Counted from the first letter of the stretch, positions 37,264 through 47,552 are shown. The stretch is DNA of 64,000 nucleotides from Bernardetia sp. (GCA_020630575.1 JAHDBD010000003.1:1-64000); one strand, 5' to 3'. Notes: generated by a model from the sequence alone, not told the origin. Translations and numbers: made by a program.

Positions 37264-40200
37264 TTATTCCTTTTCTATTTTAATAAATTTGGTATGAGTA
37301 GGTGTAGTTACTTTTACTAAATACATTCCTTTTGCTAATCCTTCTAAAGACATATTTATTTTAGATGAATTACTGCTAGTTTTAGTTTTTAAACACATTC
37401 CTATACTACTATAAACTTCTATTTGATAAACAGTATTAGTTATATAAGTTTTTCCCAATTCAATAGTAAACTCGTTACTCGTAGGATTTGGATAAATTTT
37501 AATTCCACCTGATATACTATTATCAATTTTGGCATCAACAATAGGACTAACTTTTACATTTTCATCATTGTCTATTTGCTTGAGGTAGTAATAATAAATT
37601 TGATCTTGATTCACTTCAAAATCTTCAAAAGAATAAACTCCTGTAGTATTTTGCGTTATCCACCCTACTTTTTCAAAATTCTCTCCATCTGTTGAACGCA
37701 TTACTTCAAAACCTGCATTATTTATTTCATTAGTAGTTTTCCATTCTACCAAAATAGAATTTATAAGAGGCTTTGCTGTCAGAGAAAGTAAATCTACTGG
37801 TAAAATAATTGGGTCAAAAGTCTGTGGAACTGCAAAATCAGAAAAACCAGACATCCACTCCATAGATGTAGAACCAAGTGAGTTGTCAGCACACAAGGCT
37901 GGAAAAGTTGGAATTGTCCAAGGATCTGTATCTATATTACGCTTCATAATGATTGCTTCTGGACTTGCACAAACGCCTCCATTAGTATAAGCATTATTAT
38001 AAAGAGTCATTCTATAACTTGCGTCTCCAGTAACCTTTGTAGTATTATTAAATGCTGATAATGTCCAAAAACCGTGATTTAATACTTCACAAGTACCAAA
38101 AGTTGCTTGACAACGATATTCGTTGGGTGATATTGGTGTTGCTCCTGGATACTGGTTGAAGAAAGCTAATAAGTTATTTGCAGTTGTCATTGGTGTTTGA
38201 AACTCAACTCTTGCTCTCTCATATTGTAAGGGAGAAATAGAACAGGTTCTAAGTTTATGATCTAAAAAACCAAAACCGTCTTCCATATCATAATTAGCAA
38301 CCAGTTCTGGTGGTATAGTACATTCATAACGTACACAATAATTAGCAAAAATTTCTGCTTGCGTTCTTGCTATATTCCAAACTCTCACATTATCATACCT
38401 TCCTGCTAAATACCAATTTTGATTTATATTATTTCTGTATCTACCAATATAAAAATCACCTGTTGTATTTAAATCTGTAATATTGAGAGATGCTACTTCG
38501 TTACCATTTAAATATACTTTTACCTCTGATATACCATTGTAAGTCATAGCAAAATGCTGCCATTGCCCAATTGTCATAGAGAGATTGAAATCTTTTATAA
38601 CTCCTCCTCCTAAATCAATTCTATATCCATTTCCTGTACCTATTTTACGTAAAGAAAATAGTTGTTTGGCTGCATCCGTTCCTAAATAAAATATAGCTCC
38701 ATCACTAGGATTAGTATTTATTCTTACCCAAGATTCAACAGTTCGTGGAGCATTTCCTAATATAGCTACAGAAGTAGGTAAGTCAATATGCTTATATAAA
38801 GGAACATCTGCTACATTACTTCTATTATCAGTTAGGTTTACAATATGATTTGTAGGAAAAGGGGTTAAATTACAAAATCTAGCATCATTTATCCAGTCTG
38901 CAGCTACAGTATTTATTATTGTAGCTCTTTTAGAAGATACAGGAGCAGCTATTCCGATATTTTCAACGGCTAACCCTATAGGTAAGTCATAAATACCTGT
39001 CGAGTTAATAGAACGTCTAAGTCTTCCTCCGACAAATCTATCATTGGTACTATTAGCAAATGAATATCCTGATATAGAGGAAGGAGACGGATTACGAACA
39101 ACAACTTCTTTTAAAGATTCAGTACGCAAGATACCTCTAATAAAAGTAAGTGTTCCTGTAGGACTAACTACCATGTTTTGTGAGCCAGCATCAGAAATCT
39201 TCAAACGAGGTACATTAGGTAGGGCAGTTAAGTTATTAATACGTAAATTGGCAAACTCACCTATTCCTGTTGCATTCTTAGTGTAAGTTTGTGGCTGAAG
39301 CCCTCTAAACTCTAAAGTAGAACCTGTAGGCATATTTAAAAATCCTGAATGTACCATATCTCCACAGACATTGAGGCGACCTAACGGATCTATTGTCAGA
39401 CTAGCACCATTTTCAATGATTACATTACGACACCCTTGTGTTTCATTATCATATATTTTAGGAAAATTCACAGGGGGAATTCCATTAACCAAAGCAGGAA
39501 TTACGATGTCTTTATCACAATTAGGTATTCCTGACTCTCCACAGGGTACACTCCAATTATCAAATTTACCGTAATTATCATCTACATCTCCTATCCATAC
39601 ATATTCTACTGTACCTACACAAATTGTATCATATACGATACAACGTCCTAAATCGACTGCCACAATATAATCTTTTGTTCGTCTTACGTTCACTGTAATT
39701 TGTGGTGTTGTTTGTACAGGTGTTGTGTTCCATGAATATCCTACTGCACCATAGGTAGTAGCATCTAAAACTACATTTGAACCATAAAAAATAGAAATAT
39801 CAGGACCTAGATTGAGTGAATTAAATGAGGAGAAATAGCCATAACGACATCCAGAGTCTGCCCCACCATTGGTTATACCTGCATGAAAAAGTGTACTAGA
39901 GTTGGTAATAGAATGTCCTCCAACAGGGACGGCTGTCGTATTATAATCAATACGGGCTGAATACCAATCTGGAGTTCCGTTGGAAGGGTCTAAATCTGGA
40001 GAACCTGCTACAGGAGAAAAATTAGATATTGGAATAGGAATGCCATCAAGAATGAAGTCTCCTTGTCCCCCTTCTTTTACAAGCAATGTCAAACTAAAAC
40101 TCTCTGTTGTAGAACGGTTAAACTGCACTAAACGAGAACCTGTACACTCAATAGGAGGTAAAATAGCAGCACCTGTTTCACAACCATAACCAGACATGTG

Positions 40201-41256
40201 AAGTACGTAAATAGGCTTATTAGATTTAATATAAGCCTTAGGGTGGATTCCTGCATCCATATCAAATACATATTGCTGTCCTGCTCCTAATGTAGGGGTT
40301 CCCACAATAGGAATGCCATTTCTGTTAATAATAAATGTAGTACCAGGTTGAGTAGCCAATATATATACTTTTTCAGGTTGTGCTGTAGCACCTATTCCTA
40401 AGTTTCCACGCATAACAATGTACTCATCTCCAACAATATCAACAGGCACAAGCTGATCTCCTGCCAAATCATAACAACCTCCAGCTCCTGAATTAATAGA
40501 GTCATGATACAAAGTAACAGCTATTGGTTTATTAGATACAATCTGAGAACCTGTAGGAGCATTTCCTGCAGAGGGTTGTTGGGCAGCAACTGTATAAGTT
40601 TGTCCTCTATTTAAGTTTATTGTGTAAATTCCTGCAGGAGCTGTAGTTCCAGTTGCACCAGTTCCAAAAGAGCGAGTAGCACGTGTAGTTCTGACACTCA
40701 CTGTAGTTCCGTCTTCTGTAGCTACAATCACAAAACCAGAGTGTCCGTTTGGATTTTGTCCATTCTGATGATTCCAAGCTGTTTGCATAGGAACATAAAA
40801 ATCTGTCCCTAATCCATTTTTTCCTTTTAATGCAAAAATATCAGGATTATTGCCTCTGTTTATTTCATAATAAGCCGTGATTCTCGCTGTTGATTCTACC
40901 AATAACCCTGAACGAAAAATGGTAGAGTAATTTCGATTAGCATCGTTATCTGCTCCTGCTAAATTTGTCATATTAGGAGTCTCTATAAAATTTATAAAGG
41001 GAGTAAGGTTTGTATTTGCTGAACCAAAAGCAGCTAAATTAACCACTATCGGTGTAAAAGCTGGATTAGCAGGCATACTAATTACTACTGTAGCAGGCTG
41101 ATCAAAAGCAGCAAAACGCATCAAAATATCTCTATCTCCATGTCCGTTAGTTACCTCAGGAGCGGCAAACCAAAAACGTGTATCTATTTGTCCAAAAGTA
41201 GTTAGAGGTTTTAGAAAAAAAAATATAAAAAAAAGGAAAAGGTATAGATTCTTCAT
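37264..41256 (-). CDS. Large T9SS surface protein: IgGFc-binding-like and LamG domains
   Basis: A 1330-residue exported protein. Signal peptide 1-22 (ending TTFGQ). Residues about 23-480 show the IgGFc-binding-protein N-terminal domain pattern (DTRFWFAAPEVTNGHGD, GTDFYVPMQT, HSGFVIVATEDGTTV, GDEYIVMRG, KPIYVLHMSGYGCETGAAILP). A Cys-containing beta region follows, then a LamG/concanavalin-like domain near 830-1000 (RTVESWVRINTNPSDGAIFYL, WQHFAMTYNGISEVKVYLNGN). The C-terminus is a FN3-like segment (VEWKTTNEINNAGFEVMRS) and a T9SS type A sorting domain (IKIYPNPTSNEF to FIKIEKE). Adhesion or surface binding is the likely role; no ligand can be named. 21-bp-period repeats lie 290 bp upstream, linking it to the HTCS cluster by a shared site. 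Confidence 0.88.
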   Translation of the reverse strand: MKNLYLFLFFIFFFLKPLTTFGQIDTRFWFAAPEVTNGHGDRDILMRFAAFDQPATVVISMPANPAFTPIVVNLAAFGSANTNLTPFINFIETPNMTNLAGADNDANRNYSTIFRSGLLVESTARITAYYEINRGNNPDIFALKGKNGLGTDFYVPMQTAWNHQNGQNPNGHSGFVIVATEDGTTVSVRTTRATRSFGTGATGTTAPAGIYTINLNRGQTYTVAAQQPSAGNAPTGSQIVSNKPIAVTLYHDSINSGAGGCYDLAGDQLVPVDIVGDEYIVMRGNLGIGATAQPEKVYILATQPGTTFIINRNGIPIVGTPTLGAGQQYVFDMDAGIHPKAYIKSNKPIYVLHMSGYGCETGAAILPPIECTGSRLVQFNRSTTESFSLTLLVKEGGQGDFILDGIPIPISNFSPVAGSPDLDPSNGTPDWYSARIDYNTTAVPVGGHSITNSSTLFHAGITNGGADSGCRYGYFSSFNSLNLGPDISIFYGSNVVLDATTYGAVGYSWNTTPVQTTPQITVNVRRTKDYIVAVDLGRCIVYDTICVGTVEYVWIGDVDDNYGKFDNWSVPCGESGIPNCDKDIVIPALVNGIPPVNFPKIYDNETQGCRNVIIENGASLTIDPLGRLNVCGDMVHSGFLNMPTGSTLEFRGLQPQTYTKNATGIGEFANLRINNLTALPNVPRLKISDAGSQNMVVSPTGTLTFIRGILRTESLKEVVVRNPSPSSISGYSFANSTNDRFVGGRLRRSINSTGIYDLPIGLAVENIGIAAPVSSKRATIINTVAADWINDARFCNLTPFPTNHIVNLTDNRSNVADVPLYKHIDLPTSVAILGNAPRTVESWVRINTNPSDGAIFYLGTDAAKQLFSLRKIGTGNGYRIDLGGGVIKDFNLSMTIGQWQHFAMTYNGISEVKVYLNGNEVASLNITDLNTTGDFYIGRYRNNINQNWYLAGRYDNVRVWNIARTQAEIFANYCVRYECTIPPELVANYDMEDGFGFLDHKLRTCSISPLQYERARVEFQTPMTTANNLLAFFNQYPGATPISPNEYRCQATFGTCEVLNHGFWTLSAFNNTTKVTGDASYRMTLYNNAYTNGGVCASPEAIIMKRNIDTDPWTIPTFPALCADNSLGSTSMEWMSGFSDFAVPQTFDPIILPVDLLSLTAKPLINSILVEWKTTNEINNAGFEVMRSTDGENFEKVGWITQNTTGVYSFEDFEVNQDQIYYYYLKQIDNDENVKVSPIVDAKIDNSISGGIKIYPNPTSNEFTIELGKTYITNTVYQIEVYSSIGMCLKTKTSSNSSKINMSLEGLAKGMYLVKVTTPTHTKFIKIEKE

Positions 41257-41543
41257 TGAATTGAGTTGTATAAGATAGGAAACAGAATTATTTAAAGGGG
41301 ATTTCTCGCCATTATAAAAATCTCATTTTTCTTTTCTTTTGAATTATTTTTTGAAAAATTGAGAGGAAGGTAGTTTTATTTGTGTTTTTTGGATTTGAAT
41401 AATTAATCAAATTATGTTAGAAAATAACAATGATTAGGTATTTTAGTAAAACTTTAACCTAATTATTAAATAGACTTGTTTATCATAATTGATATATACT
41501 CCTTGTATTTAACATTAAGGTCGCAATTTGATAAAATAGAGGT

Positions 41544-41578
41544 TAACAAATAAGACATTTACTATAACAAATAAGACA
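41544..41578 (+). promoter_or_regulatory. Two direct repeats with 21-bp period, third cluster
   Basis: TAACAAATAAGACATT occurs at 41544 and again at 41565, exactly 21 bp apart. It is the same core as at 15388 and 20162. It lies 290 bp upstream of the T9SS surface-protein gene that starts at 41256. Confidence 0.7.
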
Positions 41579-41800
41579 TTGTTAGAAGAAATCATTACAT
41601 TTTGTGGATAGAGGAATAGTAGGAAATATTTAATTGTTAATTTTTGTTTACTACGACAAAATAGAGACTCAATTTATTATCAAAAAATCTTCAACGAAAG
41701 TTTGATATGAGTGAATGTGAAAACTATTCTGATAAGTATTCTTCCACAATTAGTTTTTATTAAAGGGTGAGAGTTTGATATTCAATTTCTTACCAATATT

Positions 41801-42196
41801 TTAAAGATATCTGTTTACTGCAGACGCAATTTGGACATTTTCTATATACTTTTTTGGTCTAAACCAATTGCCTTTTATTATTTCCTCTGCTCTTTCAGCA
41901 ATATTTAAGTAAGGCAAATAAGAAGGTAAAAAAAATAGATATACTACTCTTTTTTGCCAGTGGATTATTCTTTCTTGCGCTACCTTAGAGGTATGAATAC
42001 TTGCATTATCTATAGTACAAGTCATTTTAGTAATTTGAAAAGAAAATGTTTCTAAGAAATCAATAATAGATTTGGAATTAATATTTTTTTGAGTATTCGT
42101 CCAACAACATTGATTTTTTCTACTTATTGAACCAAAAATATTTACTCTAAACCCTTTTTGAGAGTAAACAGATAACTCTTTATTTGGAAATTACCA
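41801..42196 (-). pseudogene. IS630-family transposase C-terminal remnant
   Basis: Minus-strand frame: FPNKELSVYSQKGFRVNIFG, then CTIDNASIHTSKVAQERII, LFFLPSYLPYLNIAE and IKGNWFRPKKY. This is the DDE_3 domain of IS630-type transposases, including the DNASIH motif and the LPYLPPYSPxLNxIE-like block (with AER in place of the family E). The N-terminal HTH half is absent. The visible ATG at 42025 is internal. Confidence 0.88.
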
Positions 42197-42254
42197 TTAG
42201 TAGGGAACATATACTTCCCTACAAACTTGGCGCAATTTAGAGGAAGAGAGTTTT

Positions 42255-42565
42255 TTAAATTCTTGACAATGCAGACTATAGAAGCACTAACTTAGCTAGT
42301 GAAATTTAGTCAAACGGGTGTGTAAATTGAGATTGTCAATAGCTCAAGAAGAAAAGATAAAGAAGATAAATCGTTCATTCCTCAGCCTAAAAGTTGGGTA
42401 GTAGAAAGAACTTGTGCTTGGCTCAATCAAAACCGAAGATTAAAGGTTGATTATAAGAAAACCATACAATCTGTGAAGGCTTTTATTTATTTAGCTATGA
42501 TTTTGAATCTCATAAATAAAGGAGCTAGAAAAAATAAAAAGTCGAACAGGCTCTACCCTATTTAG
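42255..42565 (+). pseudogene. IS5-family (IS427-like) transposase C-terminal remnant
   Basis: LDNADYRSTNLASEI, a TAG stop, a frame change, then IEIVNSSRRKDKED and FIPQPKSWVVERTCAWLNQ, RRLKVDYKKTIQS. The RWVVERTFAWL-type block is diagnostic of IS5-group transposases. Two lesions and no N-terminus, so it is inactive. A GTAGGGAA and TTCCCTAC inverted pair just upstream (42198-42220) may be part of an element end. Confidence 0.85.
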
Positions 42566-42601
42566 ATATACTATTTAAATAAAGTTATAAAATAAAATAC
42601 C

Positions 42602-45196
42602 TTATAACTTTATTCCCATCCAAAGAATATCATCACGCTGTTTAGTTCCTTGCATATGACTGTCCAAAGTTTTTTCAATTAACTCTTTTTGGTTTTGGAG
42701 TGATAATGACGAGTTTTTAAGTAAAAAATCTTTTAGATTAGATGTTCCAAATTTTCGTAATTCCTTGTTATTTTGATCAATTAGTCCATCTGATCCTAAA
42801 TATATTAAACTGCCCTTTGTTAGCAATAAACTTTCCGAATGAACTTTTCTATTATCTTTATATTTTATACCGATAGAGATTTTACTACCTTTTATCTCTT
42901 TTAGATTGTTATCTTGGTTTTCTATATACCACAAAGGTCTTTTAGCTCCTGCGAAGGTTACTTTAGTTTGACTTGTACTCACCTCCTCTAAACTAATTAT
43001 TGCAGCATCCATTCCATCACTTTTTCCTGTTTGTTCTTGTCTAAGAGCTATTCCAATATCGACACGAAGATTTTCTAATATTTGCTCAGGCTCTGTTACT
43101 CTATTTGTGTTGACAATTTTATTTAAGAGAGTAAAGCCAATCATACTCATAAACGCTCCTGGCACACCGTGCCCTGTACAATCTATTGCACCAATGATAC
43201 GTTTTCCATCAACAACACCTAACCAGTAAAAATCTCCTGATACAACATCACGAGGACGGTAAATTAAAAAATAGTCATTCAAATACTTCTTCATTTGTTC
43301 TTCTAATGGCAAGATAGCATTCTGTATTGTTTGAGCAGCACGTATACTATATCTAATATTTTGATGCTGCTTTTCTAATAGAACATTTTGAGATTCAATA
43401 GAATCACGTTGAGCTATGGTTTCCTCTTGAGTTTGATGCAACTCTTCATTGACTACAACTAACTCATTATTTGCATTTAACAGCTCAGTACTTCTTTCAT
43501 TAAGTTGAGTATTTAGATTTTTTTGTTTTTTACCACTGCGATAGATAAAGAAAGCAAAAATTAACACTATTAATAAAGTGATTGAAATAATAATATTAAT
43601 ATTGCGTTGAGAGCGATTTTTAATTTCTTCTTTTTCTAGTTTAACTGTTTGTAAAACATTTGTTTTTTGTAATGAATCCTCTACTTGTCTAAATTCATAA
43701 TCAGATTCTAATCGTGCAATTTTTTTTGCGTTTTCATAATTAGATAGACTATCAGTCATCTTTTTTAATAAAACATGGTTGAGATAAGCTTCTTTATAAT
43801 TTCCAAGCTTTTCATATGATTGAGATAATATCTCAGCACATGCACGAATAACACCAGGGTCTTCAGACTCTTTTGCTAAAACTATTGATTTATTTAGATG
43901 TCGTAGTGCTGTTGTATACTGCTTTTGGTCATATTTTATAGTTCCCAAAATCAGATAAGATTGAGCTAATTGAGATTTCTCTCCTAGTACTTTTATAATT
44001 TTGATAGATTTATGAATATAGGAAATACCCTTCTCGTACTCTTTGAGTTTTAAATAAATAGAAGCAAAAGCTTGATAAGAAGAAGCTATATTACTTTGAT
44101 CTTGTAATTCTTCTCGTATTTTAAGTGATTCATTATAAGCTATTAATGCTTTATCATATTCACCTTTACTTTCATGTAAACCACCTAATAAGCTATAAAG
44201 ATATCCTAAATTCTCTTTGTTTTGCAACTCTTCATTGATTTTTAAACCTTTTTCTATATACTCTAAGGCTAATTCAAATGAATCTTGTTGTTTATGTACT
44301 AATGCTATATTATAATATGTGTATGACATTCCTCGTTTATCATCAAGTTTCTTTTTAATATTCAAAGACTTTTGGTAATATTCTAATGCCTTTAGTAAAT
44401 CACCTCTGTCTTGAGAAACCTTTCCAAGATTATTATATGTTCTTCCTATTCCTCTTTCATCTCCTATTTCCTTGGAAATGACTAATGATCTCTTATAGAA
44501 CAATAAGACTTTGTCATATTCATTTAAGCGATTGTAAAATACTCCAAGTGCATTACACACATCTGATATACCCTGTTTGTCATTGGCAGTCTCTTTGTTT
44601 TTTAAGGCCAATTTCCAAGCTTCTAGAGTTTCTGTATACATACTCCTACCAAAGAATAATGCTCCTAACTCGTAATTCGCCTCTCCCATTTTATATTCAG
44701 ATTCTACATCTTTAAATTTTTGAAAAGCGGCTTTGTATTTTGATAATGCTTTATCAGACTCTCCTCTATTTCTAAACATGTCTCCCATTTTGTACAAAAC
44801 GTCGCCTTCCTTTTCTACTAAATTACTTATATTTGCAATTGAATATGCTTTTTGATAATTGCTTTGAGTAAGTTGTTTATTATTTAAATTATCATATAAT
44901 TTTCCACGTATACTGTATGCTTCAATTTCCCCTTCTGGATAGTTATTTTTTTCTGCTAAATTGATTGCTATTTGAGTATACTCTAAAGTCCTTAAGGAAT
45001 CTTCAGACTGATATTGTTTAGCAATTAAGTTATACGTATTTACCTTTTCTTCTATTGAAATATTCTGTTTTGTCTTTTTGACTAAAGAATCAATTATTTG
45101 TTCTGTTCCTATTTGTGCATAAATAGGGATAAATAGAAAATTTGAAATAAGAAATAAAAAACTATTCCTTAGATAAGAATAAAAATTGTTAGTCAT
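42602..45196 (-). CDS. TPR protein with SpoIIE-type PP2C phosphatase domain
   Basis: A membrane-bound signalling protein of 864 residues from the preferred ATG at 45196. The frame is open to 45274, but ATG 45196 gives MTNNFYSYLRNSFLFLISNF, a proper signal. About ten tetratricopeptide repeats fill residues 60-470 (for example GRTYNNLGKVSQDRGDLLKA and GYLYSLLGGLHESKGEYDKA). A membrane helix near 540 (INIIISITLLIVLIFAFFIY) and a coiled coil follow. The C-terminus is a SpoIIE phosphatase: PRDVVSGDFYWLG, AIDCTGHGVPGAFMSMIG, SDGMDAAIISL, YLGSDGLIDQNN. The metal-binding Asp residues are present. It probably dephosphorylates a partner-switch protein; no antisigma partner is adjacent. Confidence 0.95.
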   Translation of the reverse strand: MTNNFYSYLRNSFLFLISNFLFIPIYAQIGTEQIIDSLVKKTKQNISIEEKVNTYNLIAKQYQSEDSLRTLEYTQIAINLAEKNNYPEGEIEAYSIRGKLYDNLNNKQLTQSNYQKAYSIANISNLVEKEGDVLYKMGDMFRNRGESDKALSKYKAAFQKFKDVESEYKMGEANYELGALFFGRSMYTETLEAWKLALKNKETANDKQGISDVCNALGVFYNRLNEYDKVLLFYKRSLVISKEIGDERGIGRTYNNLGKVSQDRGDLLKALEYYQKSLNIKKKLDDKRGMSYTYYNIALVHKQQDSFELALEYIEKGLKINEELQNKENLGYLYSLLGGLHESKGEYDKALIAYNESLKIREELQDQSNIASSYQAFASIYLKLKEYEKGISYIHKSIKIIKVLGEKSQLAQSYLILGTIKYDQKQYTTALRHLNKSIVLAKESEDPGVIRACAEILSQSYEKLGNYKEAYLNHVLLKKMTDSLSNYENAKKIARLESDYEFRQVEDSLQKTNVLQTVKLEKEEIKNRSQRNINIIISITLLIVLIFAFFIYRSGKKQKNLNTQLNERSTELLNANNELVVVNEELHQTQEETIAQRDSIESQNVLLEKQHQNIRYSIRAAQTIQNAILPLEEQMKKYLNDYFLIYRPRDVVSGDFYWLGVVDGKRIIGAIDCTGHGVPGAFMSMIGFTLLNKIVNTNRVTEPEQILENLRVDIGIALRQEQTGKSDGMDAAIISLEEVSTSQTKVTFAGAKRPLWYIENQDNNLKEIKGSKISIGIKYKDNRKVHSESLLLTKGSLIYLGSDGLIDQNNKELRKFGTSNLKDFLLKNSSLSLQNQKELIEKTLDSHMQGTKQRDDILWMGIKL

Positions 45197-45274
45197 TGGT
45201 TTTTTTATATTGTAAGTGTGCAATTTATATATCTTTAGCGTTAATAAAAAATATTTTGAGTAAAATAATATCAA

Positions 45275-45731
45275 TATTGTGTTTTTTTAGATAAAGTTTA
45301 ATAAAACAGTGGTTTTATTGAAAATTTCATAATCGTTTTTGATTAAATGTATACTCGATTAAGAGATACTCTTTTTAAATCTTTCTTGTCTAAACAAATT
45401 TGAAGTTGATTGCTAGACCTGAATTAATTTTTAGTAAGGCAGTGATAAGTTATGCACACTTTTTAATAATTTAATATCCCTTAACAAATTCTAAAAAATA
45501 TGACAATTATAAGTTTCTGAAAAACAATAGCTTATAAAGTAATTGATTTTTTTAATATAAAATCTGTAATTACGAAGTGTTTTTTGTCATTAAGTATATA
45601 AGAACAGTATAATTTATCAAGACTACTTAAACTATTTAAGCAGTCTTGGTAAATTGTATTTTTACTCTACCAAATCACTAACTTTCCGAAATTAGAACAC
45701 TTTTTATTTTTATGAAAGCATTTATAAGATA
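45275..45731. other. 457-bp intergenic region
   Basis: Divergent region between the phosphatase gene and a small gene. AT-rich, no gene seen. A possible hairpin at about 45620-45655 (AAGACTACTTAAAC and TAAGCAGTCTT) lies before the 45732 frame. Confidence 0.5.
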
Positions 45732-45962
45732 TTGGAAAATTTAAATATCAAAAAAGATTATTTTTATATAGTAATTAATGGTGCGAATAATAATATTATT
45801 GTACAATTACACTCTAGTGCAAATAATATTTATCAAAATAATTCTAGAGAACTTAAAGAAGTAAAATATGAGAATGAGTATTTAAAAAAAGAAGTCATAT
45901 TGTTGAAAAAACAATTAGAAAATGCTCAAAATCTGCTAGACAAGGCTCTAAATAAAAATTAA
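45732..45962 (+). CDS. Small coiled-coil protein, unknown
   Basis: A 76-residue protein. The first half is a Asn-rich strand region (FYIVINGANNNIIVQLHSS). The second is a predicted coiled coil (LKEVKYENEYLKKEVILLKKQLENAQ), a pattern seen in short partner or regulatory proteins. No family recognised. It precedes the endonuclease gene by 76 bp on the same strand. Confidence 0.5.
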   Translation: MENLNIKKDYFYIVINGANNNIIVQLHSSANNIYQNNSRELKEVKYENEYLKKEVILLKKQLENAQNLLDKALNKN

Positions 45963-46038
45963 ATTTTCAGATTTCTAAATCATAAACTAATAAGGTTTTT
46001 GTATATTTCTATTCCTACCACAAAACCCCTTATTCAAA

Positions 46039-47298
46039 ATGAGAAAATTGTTTATCCTTTCGATTGTATTTTTTTGCTTTACTAGTTCAAAAGCTCAAAC
46101 ATTAAGCGAACAAATTCAGACCTTTAAGCAAGAACAAGAGAATTTAGAGCAAAAATTAATCACTACAACAAATGAGTTGGACAGCTTAAAACTTCTAAAA
46201 ATAATTGAAGATTTAAATTTAGTTGGACTACCTAAATCGGATTTTAAAGAGGAGGTAATTACTCATTCAGCAATGATTCTTGGCTATGCTGAAGAGTTTG
46301 AACAAGCAAGATGGGTAACTCATATCATTACTCCAGATATTGTTAAAGCTAGTTTTGGTAGAAGCAATGATTTTAGAGAAGATGATAAGGTTAGTACAGG
46401 CTCTTCCAAACAAGAAGATTACTTTTTAGTAGATACTTTAGAGAATGGAAAACTGGAGTATGATGGCTTTGGATATGACAGAGGTCATTTAGCTCCATCT
46501 GCTGACTTTAGATGGTCAGAAAAAGCACTTTCGGAATCCTTTTTATATTCTAATATGAGTCCTCAAGAAGCTGAATTCAATAGAGAAATTTGGGCGCACT
46601 TGGAAGATGCTTTGAGAGGGTATGTTATCAAAAATTATACTTCACTTTATGTGGTTACCCTTCCTATCCTTAGTCAAGATTTACCAAAAATAGAAAGAGG
46701 AATTAATAAAGTAGCCATTCCAAAACAGTATGCAAAAATAGCCATTGATTTAAAAAATAATCGTGGAATTGCTTTTTTACTTCCCAATGCAGCTTCTACT
46801 TCTCTACTGACTAGTTTCACAACCTCCATTGATGAAATAGAAAAACTAACACAGATAGATTTCTTTCCAAGTCTTGACGACGAATTAGAAAATAAACTAG
46901 AAGCTATGACGGATGGCAAAGAATGGATACCGAGCAATGAACAACAGGATGTAGAGCCAATAGCTGTTATGTCATTGCCTAAAGGATATTTTAATACCAA
47001 TCAAGCCAAGTATAAGGTCGGTAACAATAAAAACGTAACAATTTGTGGAACAGTTGTCAGTACCAAATTATCAGGCAAAGGTAATATTTTTATAAATTTA
47101 GATAGAGCTTTTCCTAATCAAGTTTTTACAGTTTCAATTTTTCTAAAAAACGTCAAAAACTTCCCATATAAACCAGAAGAATACTTGAAAGGAAAAACGA
47201 TTTGCGTGACTGGAAAAGTTTCAGATTATAGTGGCACTCCAAGTATGAGTATTGAGAATGGGAAAAGTATTTTTTTATATGAGGAAGAAGAAGAGTAA
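46039..47298 (+). CDS. Secreted DNA/RNA non-specific endonuclease with C-terminal OB-fold domain
   Basis: A 419-residue exported nuclease. Signal peptide 1-19 (ending SSKAQ), then a coiled segment. The NUC1 domain (residues 65-265) carries the catalytic DRGH motif at 147-150 (GYDRGHLAPSADFRWS) and the metal-binding Asn/Glu region NMSPQEAEFNREIWAHLE. The key His150 is present. The C-terminal 100 residues (VTICGTVVSTKLSGKGNIF, GKTICVTGKVSDYSGTPSM) resemble an OB-fold nucleic-acid-binding domain. Endonuclease G-like enzymes of this kind degrade extracellular DNA and RNA for nutrients. The added OB domain may aid substrate binding. Reading frame intact. Confidence 0.92.
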   Translation: MRKLFILSIVFFCFTSSKAQTLSEQIQTFKQEQENLEQKLITTTNELDSLKLLKIIEDLNLVGLPKSDFKEEVITHSAMILGYAEEFEQARWVTHIITPDIVKASFGRSNDFREDDKVSTGSSKQEDYFLVDTLENGKLEYDGFGYDRGHLAPSADFRWSEKALSESFLYSNMSPQEAEFNREIWAHLEDALRGYVIKNYTSLYVVTLPILSQDLPKIERGINKVAIPKQYAKIAIDLKNNRGIAFLLPNAASTSLLTSFTTSIDEIEKLTQIDFFPSLDDELENKLEAMTDGKEWIPSNEQQDVEPIAVMSLPKGYFNTNQAKYKVGNNKNVTICGTVVSTKLSGKGNIFINLDRAFPNQVFTVSIFLKNVKNFPYKPEEYLKGKTICVTGKVSDYSGTPSMSIENGKSIFLYEEEEE

Positions 47299-47327
47299 AT
47301 TTGTAACTCATCTTTATTCAAAAAAAT

Positions 47328-47552
47328 ATGTCTTCAATTTCTACAGAAAAACTATTTGCAAATACCATCGCTTCGAATGCTTCTATCCAGGCGCACCTTG
47401 AAATCATTTTAAAAAATCAAGCTGAGATTCTATCCAAACAAACAGGTGAAGACGAGCAAGTCTTATTAAGTGCTTTTCAGTTTGATGTGAGTAATAGAGC
47501 ACAGCAGATTAAGGATGAGATGTTGGCTAAACTCATAAATGAACAAAAGTGA
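47328..47552 (+). CDS. Hypothetical 74-residue protein
   Basis: A short protein, helical in appearance (AHLEIILKNQAEILSKQTGEDEQ, NRAQQIKDEMLAKLI), starting 29 bp after the endonuclease gene. No family or signal peptide is seen. Spacing suggests co-transcription with the nuclease; it could be a helper, but nothing shows this. Confidence 0.55.
   Translation: MSSISTEKLFANTIASNASIQAHLEIILKNQAEILSKQTGEDEQVLLSAFQFDVSNRAQQIKDEMLAKLINEQK

Noticed and set aside
45483..45510. TAACAAATTC near 45483 as another unit of the 21-bp motif
   Set aside because: Only half of the core matches and there is no second unit 21 bp away.
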